A DNA stretch of 64,000 nucleotides, taken from UTCHB3 sp964531325. GTDB taxonomy: Bacteria; Bacteroidota; Ignavibacteria; Ignavibacteriales; Ignavibacteriaceae. Made by a program: the position numbers and the translations under genes. Under the pieces are notes generated by a model. That model searched no databases. It was not told where the DNA came from and saw only the letters and a program-made list of their open reading frames with translations. The stretch spans positions 1 to 64,000 of the forward strand of contig CAZHCW010000013.1 of assembly GCA_964531325.1 (NCBI GenBank), given 5' to 3'. Of this stretch, positions 45,367 through 53,674 are shown piece by piece (positions within the stretch are counted from its first letter, which is position 1; each line of letters opens with the position of its first letter).

Positions 45367-45454
45367 GAGAACCGCAGAACCGTAGAACTCCGGAACCTCA
45401 GAACCCCGGAACCACTGAATTTCTGAAGTTCTGAAGCTCTGGATCACTGAAGTT
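45367..45454. repeat. Octamer repeat array C (11 units)
   Basis: Exactly eleven consecutive 8-bp words between 45367 and 45454. Ten have GAA at positions 3-5 (GAACC, GAACT, GAATT, GAAGT); one is GGA. The first half reads as (C/T)nGAACCn, the second half as CTGAAGTT and variants, so the polarity drifts toward the reverse-complement core. It sits directly beside the ilvE terminator. Confidence 0.93.
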
Positions 45455-45461
45455 CAAAAAA

Positions 45462-45493
45462 AAAGCTGCCCGGGGATGAACCAGGGCAGCTTT
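45462..45493 (-). terminator. ilvE: Rho-independent terminator of ilvE
   Basis: Perfect 10-bp stem AAAGCTGCCC/GGGCAGCTTT (45462-45471 and 45484-45493) with a 12-base loop. On the minus strand it follows the ilvE stop by 20 bp and is followed by a T run (the A run at 45456-45464 on the plus strand). Confidence 0.92.
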
Positions 45494-45512
45494 GTGTAAC
45501 ATTATTATTGGG

Positions 45513-46598
45513 TCAGGTGGTAATCGTTTGAGGTTCAACTTTGGCTATCCAGCCATAGCGATCTTCAACGACACCTTTCTGAATACCGGTCAGCTCTTTA
45601 AAGAGCCGTTCGGCAAGTTTACCTACTTCTCTATTGCAGAAAACAAGACTTTTATCTTTGTATTTGAGCTCACAAACAGAGGAGATAATTGCTGCTGTGC
45701 CTGTTCCAAAAATTTCAAGCACTTCGCCTTTCTCATATCTTGTAAGTATTTCATCCAGAGAAATCAGTCTTTCATTCATATTGTAGCCCCAGTCTTTGAG
45801 TATCTGAATAGTTGATTTCCTTGTGATTCCCGGAAGAATACCTCCGGAAAGCATGGGAGTTGCAACTTCATCTTTGAATTGTACAAAGATGTTCATTGTT
45901 CCAACTTCTTCAATATACTTCAATTCAACTGCATCGAGCCAAAGAGTTTGAGTACAACCTGCTTTGTGTGCAATTTCAGCACCAGCCATACTTGCGGCAT
46001 AGTTCCCGGCGGTTTTACATTCTCCAAGTCCTTTCCTTACAGCTCGAACATACTCATCTTGTACGAGAATTTTGACCGGCTTAAACCCTTCAGGGTAATA
46101 AGCCCCAACAGGTGAAAGCAAGAAAATTAGTGAGTAGGTTTCTGAAGGTCTTACACCCAGATATGGATCAGTACCAAACATGAATGGTCTCACATAAAGG
46201 GAATCACTCTCTCCACGCGGAATCCAGTTTCTTTCGATCCAAACTAACTCTTTGAGTGCTTCAACGCAAAAATCCACATCCACTTCCGGCATGCAGAGTC
46301 TTCTCGCAGAATTATTTAATCTGATGAAGTTTTCTTCAGGCCTGAATAATTGATATTCTCCGTTAGGAGTGTAATATGCTTTTAATCCTTCAAAGATAGT
46401 CTGACCATAGTGTAAAACAGAAGTGGCAGGATGCATCTGCAAAGAATTTAGCGCAGTTATCCGGGGGTCATGCCACCCTTTTTCGGCGGAATAATCCATA
46501 ACAAACACATTATCTGTGAAGTATTTCCCAAAACCAAGCTGTTTTGGTAATACCACCGGTTCTGTCCTTTCGAACACATTATATTTAATATTTTCCAA
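45513..46598 (-). CDS. ilvE: Branched-chain amino-acid aminotransferase
   Basis: 361 residues, class II long form. HYGQTIFEGLKAYYTPNG is the family N-terminus; the PLP lysine lies in GLGECKTAGNYAASMAGAEIAHKAG; FGTGTAAIISSVCELKYKDK is the C-terminal signature. Transfers amino groups between Leu/Ile/Val and 2-oxoglutarate. Monocistronic by appearance: an 80-bp gap to the TM2 gene upstream and its own terminator downstream. Confidence 0.95.
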   Translation of the reverse strand: MENIKYNVFERTEPVVLPKQLGFGKYFTDNVFVMDYSAEKGWHDPRITALNSLQMHPATSVLHYGQTIFEGLKAYYTPNGEYQLFRPEENFIRLNNSARRLCMPEVDVDFCVEALKELVWIERNWIPRGESDSLYVRPFMFGTDPYLGVRPSETYSLIFLLSPVGAYYPEGFKPVKILVQDEYVRAVRKGLGECKTAGNYAASMAGAEIAHKAGCTQTLWLDAVELKYIEEVGTMNIFVQFKDEVATPMLSGGILPGITRKSTIQILKDWGYNMNERLISLDEILTRYEKGEVLEIFGTGTAAIISSVCELKYKDKSLVFCNREVGKLAERLFKELTGIQKGVVEDRYGWIAKVEPQTITT

Positions 46599-46680
46599 GT
46601 CTCCCGTCCTTTCATTTTTGGGGTGAAAGTTGTACGGAAATGTACAAAAAGTTACGGTCTTTTAAAAGTCCAAAAAGTAA

Positions 46681-47028
46681 CTATAAACGCATCAGCATCG
46701 CTACTTCTTGTGCAGCTTTCATATTAAATTCATTTGTAAGCGTTTTGTTGTTCACCAAATCTAAAATGGTTCCTATGTAGCAGAGCCCGCCTGTAAGGAA
46801 ATAAAGAATTCCCATTCCAACCTGACCAAGAATAAATCTTTGAATTCCAGCAAAACCAATAAAGCCAATTAGTGTAAGAATCAATACTGTTTGTGCATCT
46901 TTTCTCTTTTGAGAATAATACATGGAAAATTCTCTTGCCTGTTCATCAGACATTTTTGAAAAATACGATTCGAGAAAACTCATCTCCTCGAAAGAAACTG
47001 AAGGAAGAAAATCTTGAACTCTTGCCAT
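46681..47028 (-). CDS. TM2-domain membrane protein
   Basis: 115 residues. After an N-terminal helix (SDEQAREFSMYYSQ) come two TM helices with the TM2 pattern LIGFIGFAGIQRFILGQVGMGILYFLTGGLCYIGTILDLV. Role unknown. Often paired with DUF2752 proteins, as here. Confidence 0.88.
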   Translation of the reverse strand: MARVQDFLPSVSFEEMSFLESYFSKMSDEQAREFSMYYSQKRKDAQTVLILTLIGFIGFAGIQRFILGQVGMGILYFLTGGLCYIGTILDLVNNKTLTNEFNMKAAQEVAMLMRL

Positions 47029-47093
47029 TGCTGACCTCTTAAATAAATGAATGAAATGATCTTAAGTGATAGACTGTTTATTAAAAATATTTT

Positions 47094-47441
47094 CTAACGA
47101 CTGCTGAACTGTGCCTGTTTTTTTTGCCTTAATCTGAGCTGCTTTACAGATATTTGAATGATCCTAAAAATTATAGTCACCAGGGCAAACATTCCCAATT
47201 TGTGTGCTTCCCATGATGCGGATATCTCTCCGTGAAGCAGATAGGAAACAGACCTCCCCAATCCACATCCCGGACAATGTTCGAAACCGAGGTTATCCAG
47301 AATACAAAAACTGAATTCTGACTGTTGGAATGGATTATAGACAAGCAAATAGAGAAGAGCAACAATCCATAAAGATGCTTCGAACCAGGGAGTTTTGATG
47401 AATTTTAAAATGTGTTTTACAAATGCCAAAAAACTTCTCAT
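47094..47441 (-). CDS. DUF2752 small membrane protein
   Basis: 115 residues with the motif CPGCGLGRSVSYLLHGE between two TM helices (the conserved C-P-x-C-G-x-G/x-R). Followed by a lysine/arginine-rich tail. Function unknown. Pairs with the TM2 gene 65 bp downstream. Confidence 0.9.
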   Translation of the reverse strand: MRSFLAFVKHILKFIKTPWFEASLWIVALLYLLVYNPFQQSEFSFCILDNLGFEHCPGCGLGRSVSYLLHGEISASWEAHKLGMFALVTIIFRIIQISVKQLRLRQKKQAQFSSR

Positions 47442-47700
47442 ATTTTAAAATTAAGTTAAGAAAGTTTTTAACAGTAAAAAACAATAACACTACGAAATTC
47501 ATCGAATAATCGCTATTTTTTTTGAAATGTACACTAAATTTGGTGTTAAATGTCATAAGCTTCCCCTTCCTGAATCATGTAGCTATTTAAAGCATTTATT
47601 CTTATTTTAGTGTATGAAACAAAAAGCTTTATTATTAATCGGCAATCCGAAAATGATATTCAGAATCAATTTGTCATTTACCTCTCTGAGGAGTATATAA
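47442..47700. promoter_or_regulatory. Divergent promoter region with a 16-bp imperfect palindrome
   Basis: 259 bp between the DUF2752 gene (leftward) and the SPOR gene (rightward). A palindromic sequence, ACACTAAATTTGGTGT (47531-47546, 14 of 16 positions symmetric), could be an operator. A Shine-Dalgarno GAGGAG at 47688-47693 lies 7 bp before the ATG at 47701. No conventional promoter box was identified with confidence. Confidence 0.5.
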
Positions 47701-48744
47701 ATGAGAAGATTTTATCTCATTGCATTCTCCATATTACTCACTATTGTGTCATTTCCATATCTTAATCCGGATTTATTTTATTCAAACTTTTACCCGGAAC
47801 GAATGGTGATCTTTACCGCCCCTCTCGAAAAAGGTTTTGGTGTAGTGCTACTCTCCGGACCTAATCTCGAGGATGCTAAAAAAATGGGGAAAAAATATGC
47901 AGAAAAAGGGGTCACTACAAGAGTGGTAAGAAATGACAAAATGAAAAAGAACCGGTATAGAGTGGTTGCAGGTCTTTTCACTAAACGAACTGACGCAGAA
48001 TTTTACAAAAAGCAACTGCAAAAAGACTTAAAACTTAAAAAACTTTGGGTAATGGAGTTTACCCCCGATTCAAAAGTTATTAATACTTATCAAGCAAAAA
48101 ATGCCCCTAAAAAAGAGGTGGAACAGGACAAACCGGTTGTGGAAGATGATGAGGAAATAATTCCTCAATCAGGACAGGAAGCTGAAACTTCCGATAACAT
48201 GACTGAAACTGATAAACAAAAAGAAAAAAGAGTAAGCGAAGAAGTATCTTCTCTCCTGAATACTTACAACTCTGTGTTGATTGTTTACAATATCGGTGAG
48301 TTGAAAGCTCTCAATGAATATATTCACCCCAAAACCGGTTTCACACTGATGGAAAATTCGGGTGCATTTGTCAATTTGACCTGGTATAACAGGATTGACT
48401 CCATTTTGGATCACCCAATGATGAAAATCCCGCCAAAATCGTGTCAGCCAAAATTTGAGGAGGCACCCTTGTATCGATGTGAACTTGAAAGTTGGAGTAA
48501 AACGGGATGTTACTTGTCGAAGGTTGATCCTCAATCAAAAGAATTTTTGAAATTTCTTCGCCCCGGTCACGAAGAAGAACCCCTGACCGTCGAGAAAATA
48601 AAAAAATGCGAAACCTCAACTGTATGGATGCTTACTCAATCAGACAATGCACCTTATTATCACAAATACCGGATCTATTTTGGTCTCATAGATGGTAAAT
48701 GGTACATAACTGCAATAGACCTTACAATCCCTTGTTCGGCGTAG
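47701..48744 (+). CDS. SPOR-domain protein with novel Cys-containing C-terminal domain
   Basis: 347 residues. One N-terminal hydrophobic segment (about 4-24; signal anchor), a SPOR-like fold (FGVVLLSGPNLEDAKKMGKKYAEKG ... YRVVAGLFTKRTDAEFYKKQL) at about 38-115, an acidic and lysine-rich linker, then a C-terminal domain of about 160 residues with several cysteines (KSCQPKFEEAPLYRCELESWSKTGC, KKCETSTVW, TIPCS). SPOR binds denuded septal peptidoglycan. I do not recognise the C-terminal domain. The only rightward gene after 21.7 kb. Confidence 0.75.
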   Translation: MRRFYLIAFSILLTIVSFPYLNPDLFYSNFYPERMVIFTAPLEKGFGVVLLSGPNLEDAKKMGKKYAEKGVTTRVVRNDKMKKNRYRVVAGLFTKRTDAEFYKKQLQKDLKLKKLWVMEFTPDSKVINTYQAKNAPKKEVEQDKPVVEDDEEIIPQSGQEAETSDNMTETDKQKEKRVSEEVSSLLNTYNSVLIVYNIGELKALNEYIHPKTGFTLMENSGAFVNLTWYNRIDSILDHPMMKIPPKSCQPKFEEAPLYRCELESWSKTGCYLSKVDPQSKEFLKFLRPGHEEEPLTVEKIKKCETSTVWMLTQSDNAPYYHKYRIYFGLIDGKWYITAIDLTIPCSA

Positions 48745-48838
48745 AGATTCAGAACTTCAGAACTTCAGAGACTTGAGTACTTGAGAACTTGGGTACTTGA
48801 GAACTTGAGTGATTCAGAACTTCAGAACTTCAGAGTCT
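48743..48838. repeat. Octamer repeat array D (12 units)
   Basis: Twelve consecutive 8-bp words from 48743 to 48838: AGAACTTC twice, GAGAACTT and GAGTACTT/GGGTACTT variants, CAGAACTT twice, CAGAGTCT. It begins 2 bp before the SPOR gene's TAG stop ends, so the array follows it at once. Polarity same as array A. Confidence 0.93.
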
Positions 48839-48861
48839 CGGTAATATTAGTAACAAAGTTA

Positions 48862-49144
48862 TCAGTGAAAATCTGCGTTAAATCTGTGAAATCCGTGTTC
48901 CATTTAAGAGCGTATCAGTGATAATCTGTGTTTAATCCATGATATCCGTGTTCCATTTTAAGAGCGTATCCGTGAAAATCTGTGGAACTATCCTCTAACG
49001 CCATTCATACTGCAGACGGCAATCGGGACGCTACGATTATTAATTCCTCTTTGAGGAAAATGGAATATGTTGTCTCACATAAAACATATCCGCTTGATCC
49101 GTCTCATAACCGTTCTATCAAATATTATTGGATTACTGCATTAG
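48862..49144. repeat. Dispersed intergenic element, copy 2, with a tandem 53/54-bp repeat
   Basis: Two tandem units, 48862-48914 (53 bp) and 48915-48968 (54 bp), each beginning TCAGTGA and ending AAGAGCGTA, then the shared block ATCCGTGAAAATCTGTGG (48968-48985), GCAGACGGCAATCG (49012-49025), and the closing TACTGCATTAG ending at 49144. It stops 1 bp before the stop codon of the ABC permease gene. It matches copy 1 at 24652-24811 in order and spacing of the shared blocks but is longer. Confidence 0.75.
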
Positions 49145-49145
49145 C

Positions 49146-50384
49146 CTATTGTTCTTGTCTCAACGCCTCGATGGGATCGAGATTTGCAGCTTTGTAAGCA
49201 GGATATGTTCCAAAAACAACTCCAACAAGAACACAAAGCCCTATACCAATGAGTATCCAATCGTATGGAATTGCTGCCTGAGCACTAAGGAATGATCCGG
49301 CCATGTTGCCGATCGAGACACCCAGTATGATCCCTACAATACCTCCAACAAAACAAAGGAGTATTGCTTCGATCAGAAATTGAGTTAATATCTGGTAACT
49401 TTTAGCACCAATCGCTTTTCTTATTCCAACCTCACGGGTTCTTTCGGTAACAGATACCAGCATGATATTCATAATTCCAATTCCGGCAGCAAGCAGAGAT
49501 ATAAACGAAATAACACCGGCACCAATTTTGGCATAAATAGTTACATCATTAATCTGACTTAACACCGATTCATTACTAAATATCTCAAAATCACTCTCTT
49601 CACCGGGAGGATTTTTCCTGATACCACGCATAACCCCGATGGCAGTCTCAATCACTTTATCATAATCTTCTTTTGAATGGGATGTAACAGTTATGTTAAT
49701 ACTGTTACGGTATTTCCCATAGTAAGATTGATAAGTTGTTATTGGTATCGTCACAAAGTTATCACGGCTTTGGCCAAACATCTGCCCTTGAGCCTCGTAA
49801 ACTCCTATAACCTTCATCGGTTTACCATCAACTCTAATCTCTTTGCCGATGGGGTCTAAATTATCGAATATCTTGTTAGAAACATCTTTTCCTAATATTA
49901 CAAAATTTGTACTGTTTTCAATATCAGATTCACGCATCTCCCTGCCAAGTTCAACTTTCCAGTCGTTAGTCTTAATAGCCGAGGCAGTAATACCTGAGAT
50001 GCTCACATTCGGGTTGGTCTCTTTATTTCTGAATTTAATAACTTTTCCAAAATTCCATTGTTCCGCCCCGATGTATTTGGCTGATGTAAGGGAGGATTTT
50101 AACCTTTCATATTCCTGTAATGTCAGATCTTTTCTGTTACGGTATTTTGCCATTCCACCTGGTCCACCCGTCCTGATTGCAGGAAATTTTTGAATCTGGA
50201 ATGTGTTTTTTGCCAGCGACGCCACGCCACTTTCGATACTCGATTGTAGCATTGTGATAACCGTCATGATAACGATGATTGAAAAAATACCGACGACAAT
50301 ACCGGTGATTGTTAATATAGCTCTTAATTTGTTCGCCATCAGTGCACCAAGAGCCAGCTTTAATGATTCAAAAAAACTTGTCAT
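49146..50384 (-). CDS. MacB-type ABC transporter permease
   Basis: 412 residues: N-terminal TM, MacB periplasmic core domain (about 45-255), then three C-terminal TM helices containing VTERTREVGIRKAIGAKSYQIL, the FtsX/MacB signature loop. Works with the ATPase below and the HlyD/TolC proteins to expel compounds or lipoproteins. Its start overlaps the other permease's stop by 4 bp. The final residue pattern DPIEALRQEQ is the family C-terminus. Confidence 0.93.
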   Translation of the reverse strand: MTSFFESLKLALGALMANKLRAILTITGIVVGIFSIIVIMTVITMLQSSIESGVASLAKNTFQIQKFPAIRTGGPGGMAKYRNRKDLTLQEYERLKSSLTSAKYIGAEQWNFGKVIKFRNKETNPNVSISGITASAIKTNDWKVELGREMRESDIENSTNFVILGKDVSNKIFDNLDPIGKEIRVDGKPMKVIGVYEAQGQMFGQSRDNFVTIPITTYQSYYGKYRNSINITVTSHSKEDYDKVIETAIGVMRGIRKNPPGEESDFEIFSNESVLSQINDVTIYAKIGAGVISFISLLAAGIGIMNIMLVSVTERTREVGIRKAIGAKSYQILTQFLIEAILLCFVGGIVGIILGVSIGNMAGSFLSAQAAIPYDWILIGIGLCVLVGVVFGTYPAYKAANLDPIEALRQEQ

Positions 50385-51616
50385 TCATACCTCAACGCTT
50401 CAACAGGATCAAGTTTGGACGCCTGCCAGGCGGGAGCAAAGCCTGCAAGAACTCCCACAATAAGTGAGATAACAATTGCAACCACAACAGCATCATATTG
50501 TACCGAAGTTGGTAACCACTGGTTTACGAGCATGCTCAATAACACTGCGTTGATCAGTCCTATCAATCCACCAAGTAAACAAATAGCTGAGGATTCGAGC
50601 AGAAACTGCATTAAAATTGTTCGTCGTTTTGCTCCTATTGCTTTCCTTACACCAATTTCTCTGGTTCTTTCTTTTACGGAAACAAACATTATATTCATTA
50701 TACCGATGGCACCAACAAAAAGTGAAAGACCTGTGATAAAAAATCCACCAACAGATATAACCCCGACAGTCTGGTTATAATTAGTCATCAACCCTTCCTG
50801 CTGGTTAACCGAAAAGTTGTCGGGCTCTCCCAGTCGAAGGCCTCTTACTTTCCTCATAACCCCGATTGCTTCATCTTTTACTTCGTTAACTTTTTGGTTA
50901 TTTGGAGCTTTTACATCAATAGTAACACTTCTGAAATTTGAATTAACAAAGTGTTTAAACAAAACACCAATCGGTACAAAAACCTGTCTGTCAGGGTTGA
51001 AATTCCCCAACATAAAACTCCCCTGCTCATTGAGAACACCAACAACTCGAAAATCGAGCCCACCAATCTTTACATAATTACCAAGACTGTTCCCCGCAGG
51101 AAAAAGATTTTTTTCAACCTCGGATCCTAACACAGCTACATATCTTGACGCTCTACTTTCAATCTCAGAATAAAATCTACCGGCTTTAAAAGTAAAGTTT
51201 GTGGTCTCCAGATACTCCGCAGTCGAGCCCGAAACCATAATGCCTTCCATCGAAAGGTCCTCTTTCTTAACAGTTTCGTTTGACCAGATTGTTGGGGCAA
51301 CTGCAACAGGAAGTTTCGCAAGTCGTTTATATTTTTGATAATCTTCCATTGAAATGTTTGGTCGTTTGCGAATCAACCACCAATCGGTATTGCTAAACCA
51401 TTCCCATTTATCAATATGTAGAACATCAGAACCAAGTGCACTGATACCTCTTTCGAATGCGCCATCAATGCCTTTAATAGCGGTTGACATCAAAACTACA
51501 GAAGTTACACCAATCACTATTCCGAGTGTTGTTAACATCGTACGAATTTTATTGGCTTTAACCGCTGTAAAAGCGATTACCAGACCTTCTTTCAGTTCAT
51601 ATAAAAAACTGCTCAA
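50381..51616 (-). CDS. MacB-type ABC transporter permease (second)
   Basis: 411 residues with the same layout and signature (VKERTREIGVRKAIGAKRRTIL, ends DPVEALRYE). About 30% similar by eye to the following permease, so the pair probably forms a heterodimer. Overlaps the ATPase gene by 4 bp. Confidence 0.93.
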   Translation of the reverse strand: MSSFLYELKEGLVIAFTAVKANKIRTMLTTLGIVIGVTSVVLMSTAIKGIDGAFERGISALGSDVLHIDKWEWFSNTDWWLIRKRPNISMEDYQKYKRLAKLPVAVAPTIWSNETVKKEDLSMEGIMVSGSTAEYLETTNFTFKAGRFYSEIESRASRYVAVLGSEVEKNLFPAGNSLGNYVKIGGLDFRVVGVLNEQGSFMLGNFNPDRQVFVPIGVLFKHFVNSNFRSVTIDVKAPNNQKVNEVKDEAIGVMRKVRGLRLGEPDNFSVNQQEGLMTNYNQTVGVISVGGFFITGLSLFVGAIGIMNIMFVSVKERTREIGVRKAIGAKRRTILMQFLLESSAICLLGGLIGLINAVLLSMLVNQWLPTSVQYDAVVVAIVISLIVGVLAGFAPAWQASKLDPVEALRYE

Positions 51617-52356
51617 AGCTCTTCAACTCCCTCGTTAACAATGTTTTTTGATTTCAAACCGGGTATTATTCTGTCATGAACTTGTGAGTCGCTCTCTATC
51701 AAACCATCCCGCAGTCTGATGATCCTTTGAGCATGTCTGGCAACTTCATCTTCATGGGTAACAAGAATTATGGTGTTCCCTTTCTGATGAATTTCATGGA
51801 ACAGAGCCATTATCTCCTCACCTGTTTTTGAATCCAGATTTCCTGTTGGTTCATCTGCAAGAATTATAGCGGGATTGGTGGCAAGTGCCCGTGCTACCGC
51901 GACTCTTTGCCTTTGTCCACCGGAAAGTTCATTTGGTTTATGATGAATTCGTTCACCCAGCCCAACACTCGTTAATGCCTGAGTAGCTCTTTCTCTTCTT
52001 TCATGTTTTGGCATTCCTGCATAAATAAGAGGCAGCTCAACATTATGCAATGAATTGCTTCTTGAAAGAAGATTAAATGTCTGAAACACAAAACCGATCT
52101 CTCTGTTTCTGATTTCGGCAAGTTCATTGTCTGTCATCTGAGAAACATTATTTCCTTTAAATTCATACCTCCCACTCGTGGGAGTATCAAGACAACCAAG
52201 CATGTTCATCAGTGTCGATTTGCCAGATCCTGAAGGGCCCATTATTGCCACATACTCGTTGGCATCAATCGTTAAAGACACTCCATCAAGAGCGCGCACT
52301 TCCTGAGTGCCAATCTTGTAGATCTTTTTAATGTTCTCAATTGTTATAATATTCAT
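51613..52356 (-). CDS. ABC transporter ATP-binding protein (MacB/LolD type)
   Basis: 247 residues. Walker A GPSGSGKSTLMN, Q-loop GFVFQTFNLL, signature LSGGQRQRVAVARAL, Walker B IILADEPTGNLD and H-loop ILVTHE. A standalone ATPase, unlike E. coli MacB where it is fused. It serves the two permeases that follow. Confidence 0.95.
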   Translation of the reverse strand: MNIITIENIKKIYKIGTQEVRALDGVSLTIDANEYVAIMGPSGSGKSTLMNMLGCLDTPTSGRYEFKGNNVSQMTDNELAEIRNREIGFVFQTFNLLSRSNSLHNVELPLIYAGMPKHERRERATQALTSVGLGERIHHKPNELSGGQRQRVAVARALATNPAIILADEPTGNLDSKTGEEIMALFHEIHQKGNTIILVTHEDEVARHAQRIIRLRDGLIESDSQVHDRIIPGLKSKNIVNEGVEEL

Positions 52357-52371
52357 TTCAAGCCTGGTTTT

Positions 52372-53649
52372 CTATTTCTTATCCTGTTGCTTACCGCCAC
52401 CGTTATCCACTTTTACCAACATGTCGTTTTTAAGCTCACGGGATATGGCTCTGTAAGGTCCACTCACGATCTCCTGACCTTGCTTTAATCCTGACTTGAT
52501 TTCTATATAATTATCGTCACTGATCCCGCTAACAACTGTTACTTCTTTAACTTTTCCACCATCCACAACAAATACTATTTCAGCAGGCTTGTCTTTTTTT
52601 GCAGGAACTTTTTTCTTAACTGCTTCAGACTCTTCACCAGACCCCTCTTCGGGCTTCATCTCTTCAATTTTTGCTGTTACTGCCTGAATTGGAACTGCAA
52701 TTACATTTACCATCGTCTCTGTTTCTATCATTGCATTACACGACATTCCGGGTCTGAGTTTTGATTCAGAATCCTGAATTTTTATTTTAACTTCAAAATT
52801 TACCACCTGCTCTTGTGTTCCGGTTCCGGATGTTTTTGAACTGTTGGAAATCTCTGAGACAGTTCCAATGAATATTTTGTCACCAAAAGCATCAACCTTA
52901 ATTTTTGCTGTGTCACCAAGCTTAACATTTACAATGTCGTTCTCATCAACATCTACAATCGCTTCCATATTCTTTAAGTCAGATATCGTCATAACATTTG
53001 TACCCTGACTAAATCCACTTCCCAAAACTCTTTCACCTTTTTCCACATTCAGTTTGGTTACTGTTCCGGTTAAAGGTGAATTAATTGTAGTTTTAGCAAG
53101 TTGTTCCCTTGCCTCACGAACTGAAGCCGAGTTTTGCATAATGTTTGCATTTGCTGCATCTATTCCGGCCTTGGCAGAAAGCCATGAAGCCTTGATCGCA
53201 TCATATTCCGCCTGACTCGACATTCCCTTCTTAAAAAGTTCTTCCATTCTGTTAAGGTCAAGCTGAAGTTTTATCATTTCAGCTTCTCTTTGAGCTTTTT
53301 GGGCTTTGGAAGATTCAAGGCTGGCTTCACTTCTCTCAAGCTGTGAAGCATAAATATCTGATTTAATTCGGAAGAGAAGATCACCCTGCGACACATTATC
53401 ACCGTCTTTTACCGCAAGCTGGGTGATTTCACCTGTCACTTCAGGTGTGATAAGAACTTTAAATTCTGCCTCCACTTTACCCGTGGCTGTTACAGTCTGT
53501 GTTACAGTTTTAATCGAGACTTTTTCAGTCTGAACAGTAAGAATCTCTTCTTTTGAACCCTTTGCAATCACAAGGGCAACTACAACTGCCAACAATACAA
53601 AAAGTACACTAAAAATTATTATTTTTTTTGAACGCTTCTTCTGAGCCAT
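52372..53649 (-). CDS. HlyD/MacA-family efflux adaptor
   Basis: 425 residues. N-terminal signal anchor IIIFSVLFVLLAVVVALVIA, lipoyl halves (KVLITPEVTGEITQLAVKDGDNVSQGDLLF and INSPLTGTVTKLNVEKGERV) around an alpha hairpin, a beta-barrel and a lysine-glutamate-rich insert (EEGSGEESEAVKKKVPAKKDKP) in the C-terminal part. Connects the inner-membrane permeases to TolC. Starts 26 bp after tolC stop. Confidence 0.92.
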   Translation of the reverse strand: MAQKKRSKKIIIFSVLFVLLAVVVALVIAKGSKEEILTVQTEKVSIKTVTQTVTATGKVEAEFKVLITPEVTGEITQLAVKDGDNVSQGDLLFRIKSDIYASQLERSEASLESSKAQKAQREAEMIKLQLDLNRMEELFKKGMSSQAEYDAIKASWLSAKAGIDAANANIMQNSASVREAREQLAKTTINSPLTGTVTKLNVEKGERVLGSGFSQGTNVMTISDLKNMEAIVDVDENDIVNVKLGDTAKIKVDAFGDKIFIGTVSEISNSSKTSGTGTQEQVVNFEVKIKIQDSESKLRPGMSCNAMIETETMVNVIAVPIQAVTAKIEEMKPEEGSGEESEAVKKKVPAKKDKPAEIVFVVDGGKVKEVTVVSGISDDNYIEIKSGLKQGQEIVSGPYRAISRELKNDMLVKVDNGGGKQQDKK

Positions 53650-53674
53650 TGCTTACTCCGGTTATAAATATCTT

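Noticed and set aside
48982..49197. 71-residue plus-strand frame
   Set aside because: Lies over dispersed element copy 2 and runs into the antisense strand of the permease gene; no coding features.
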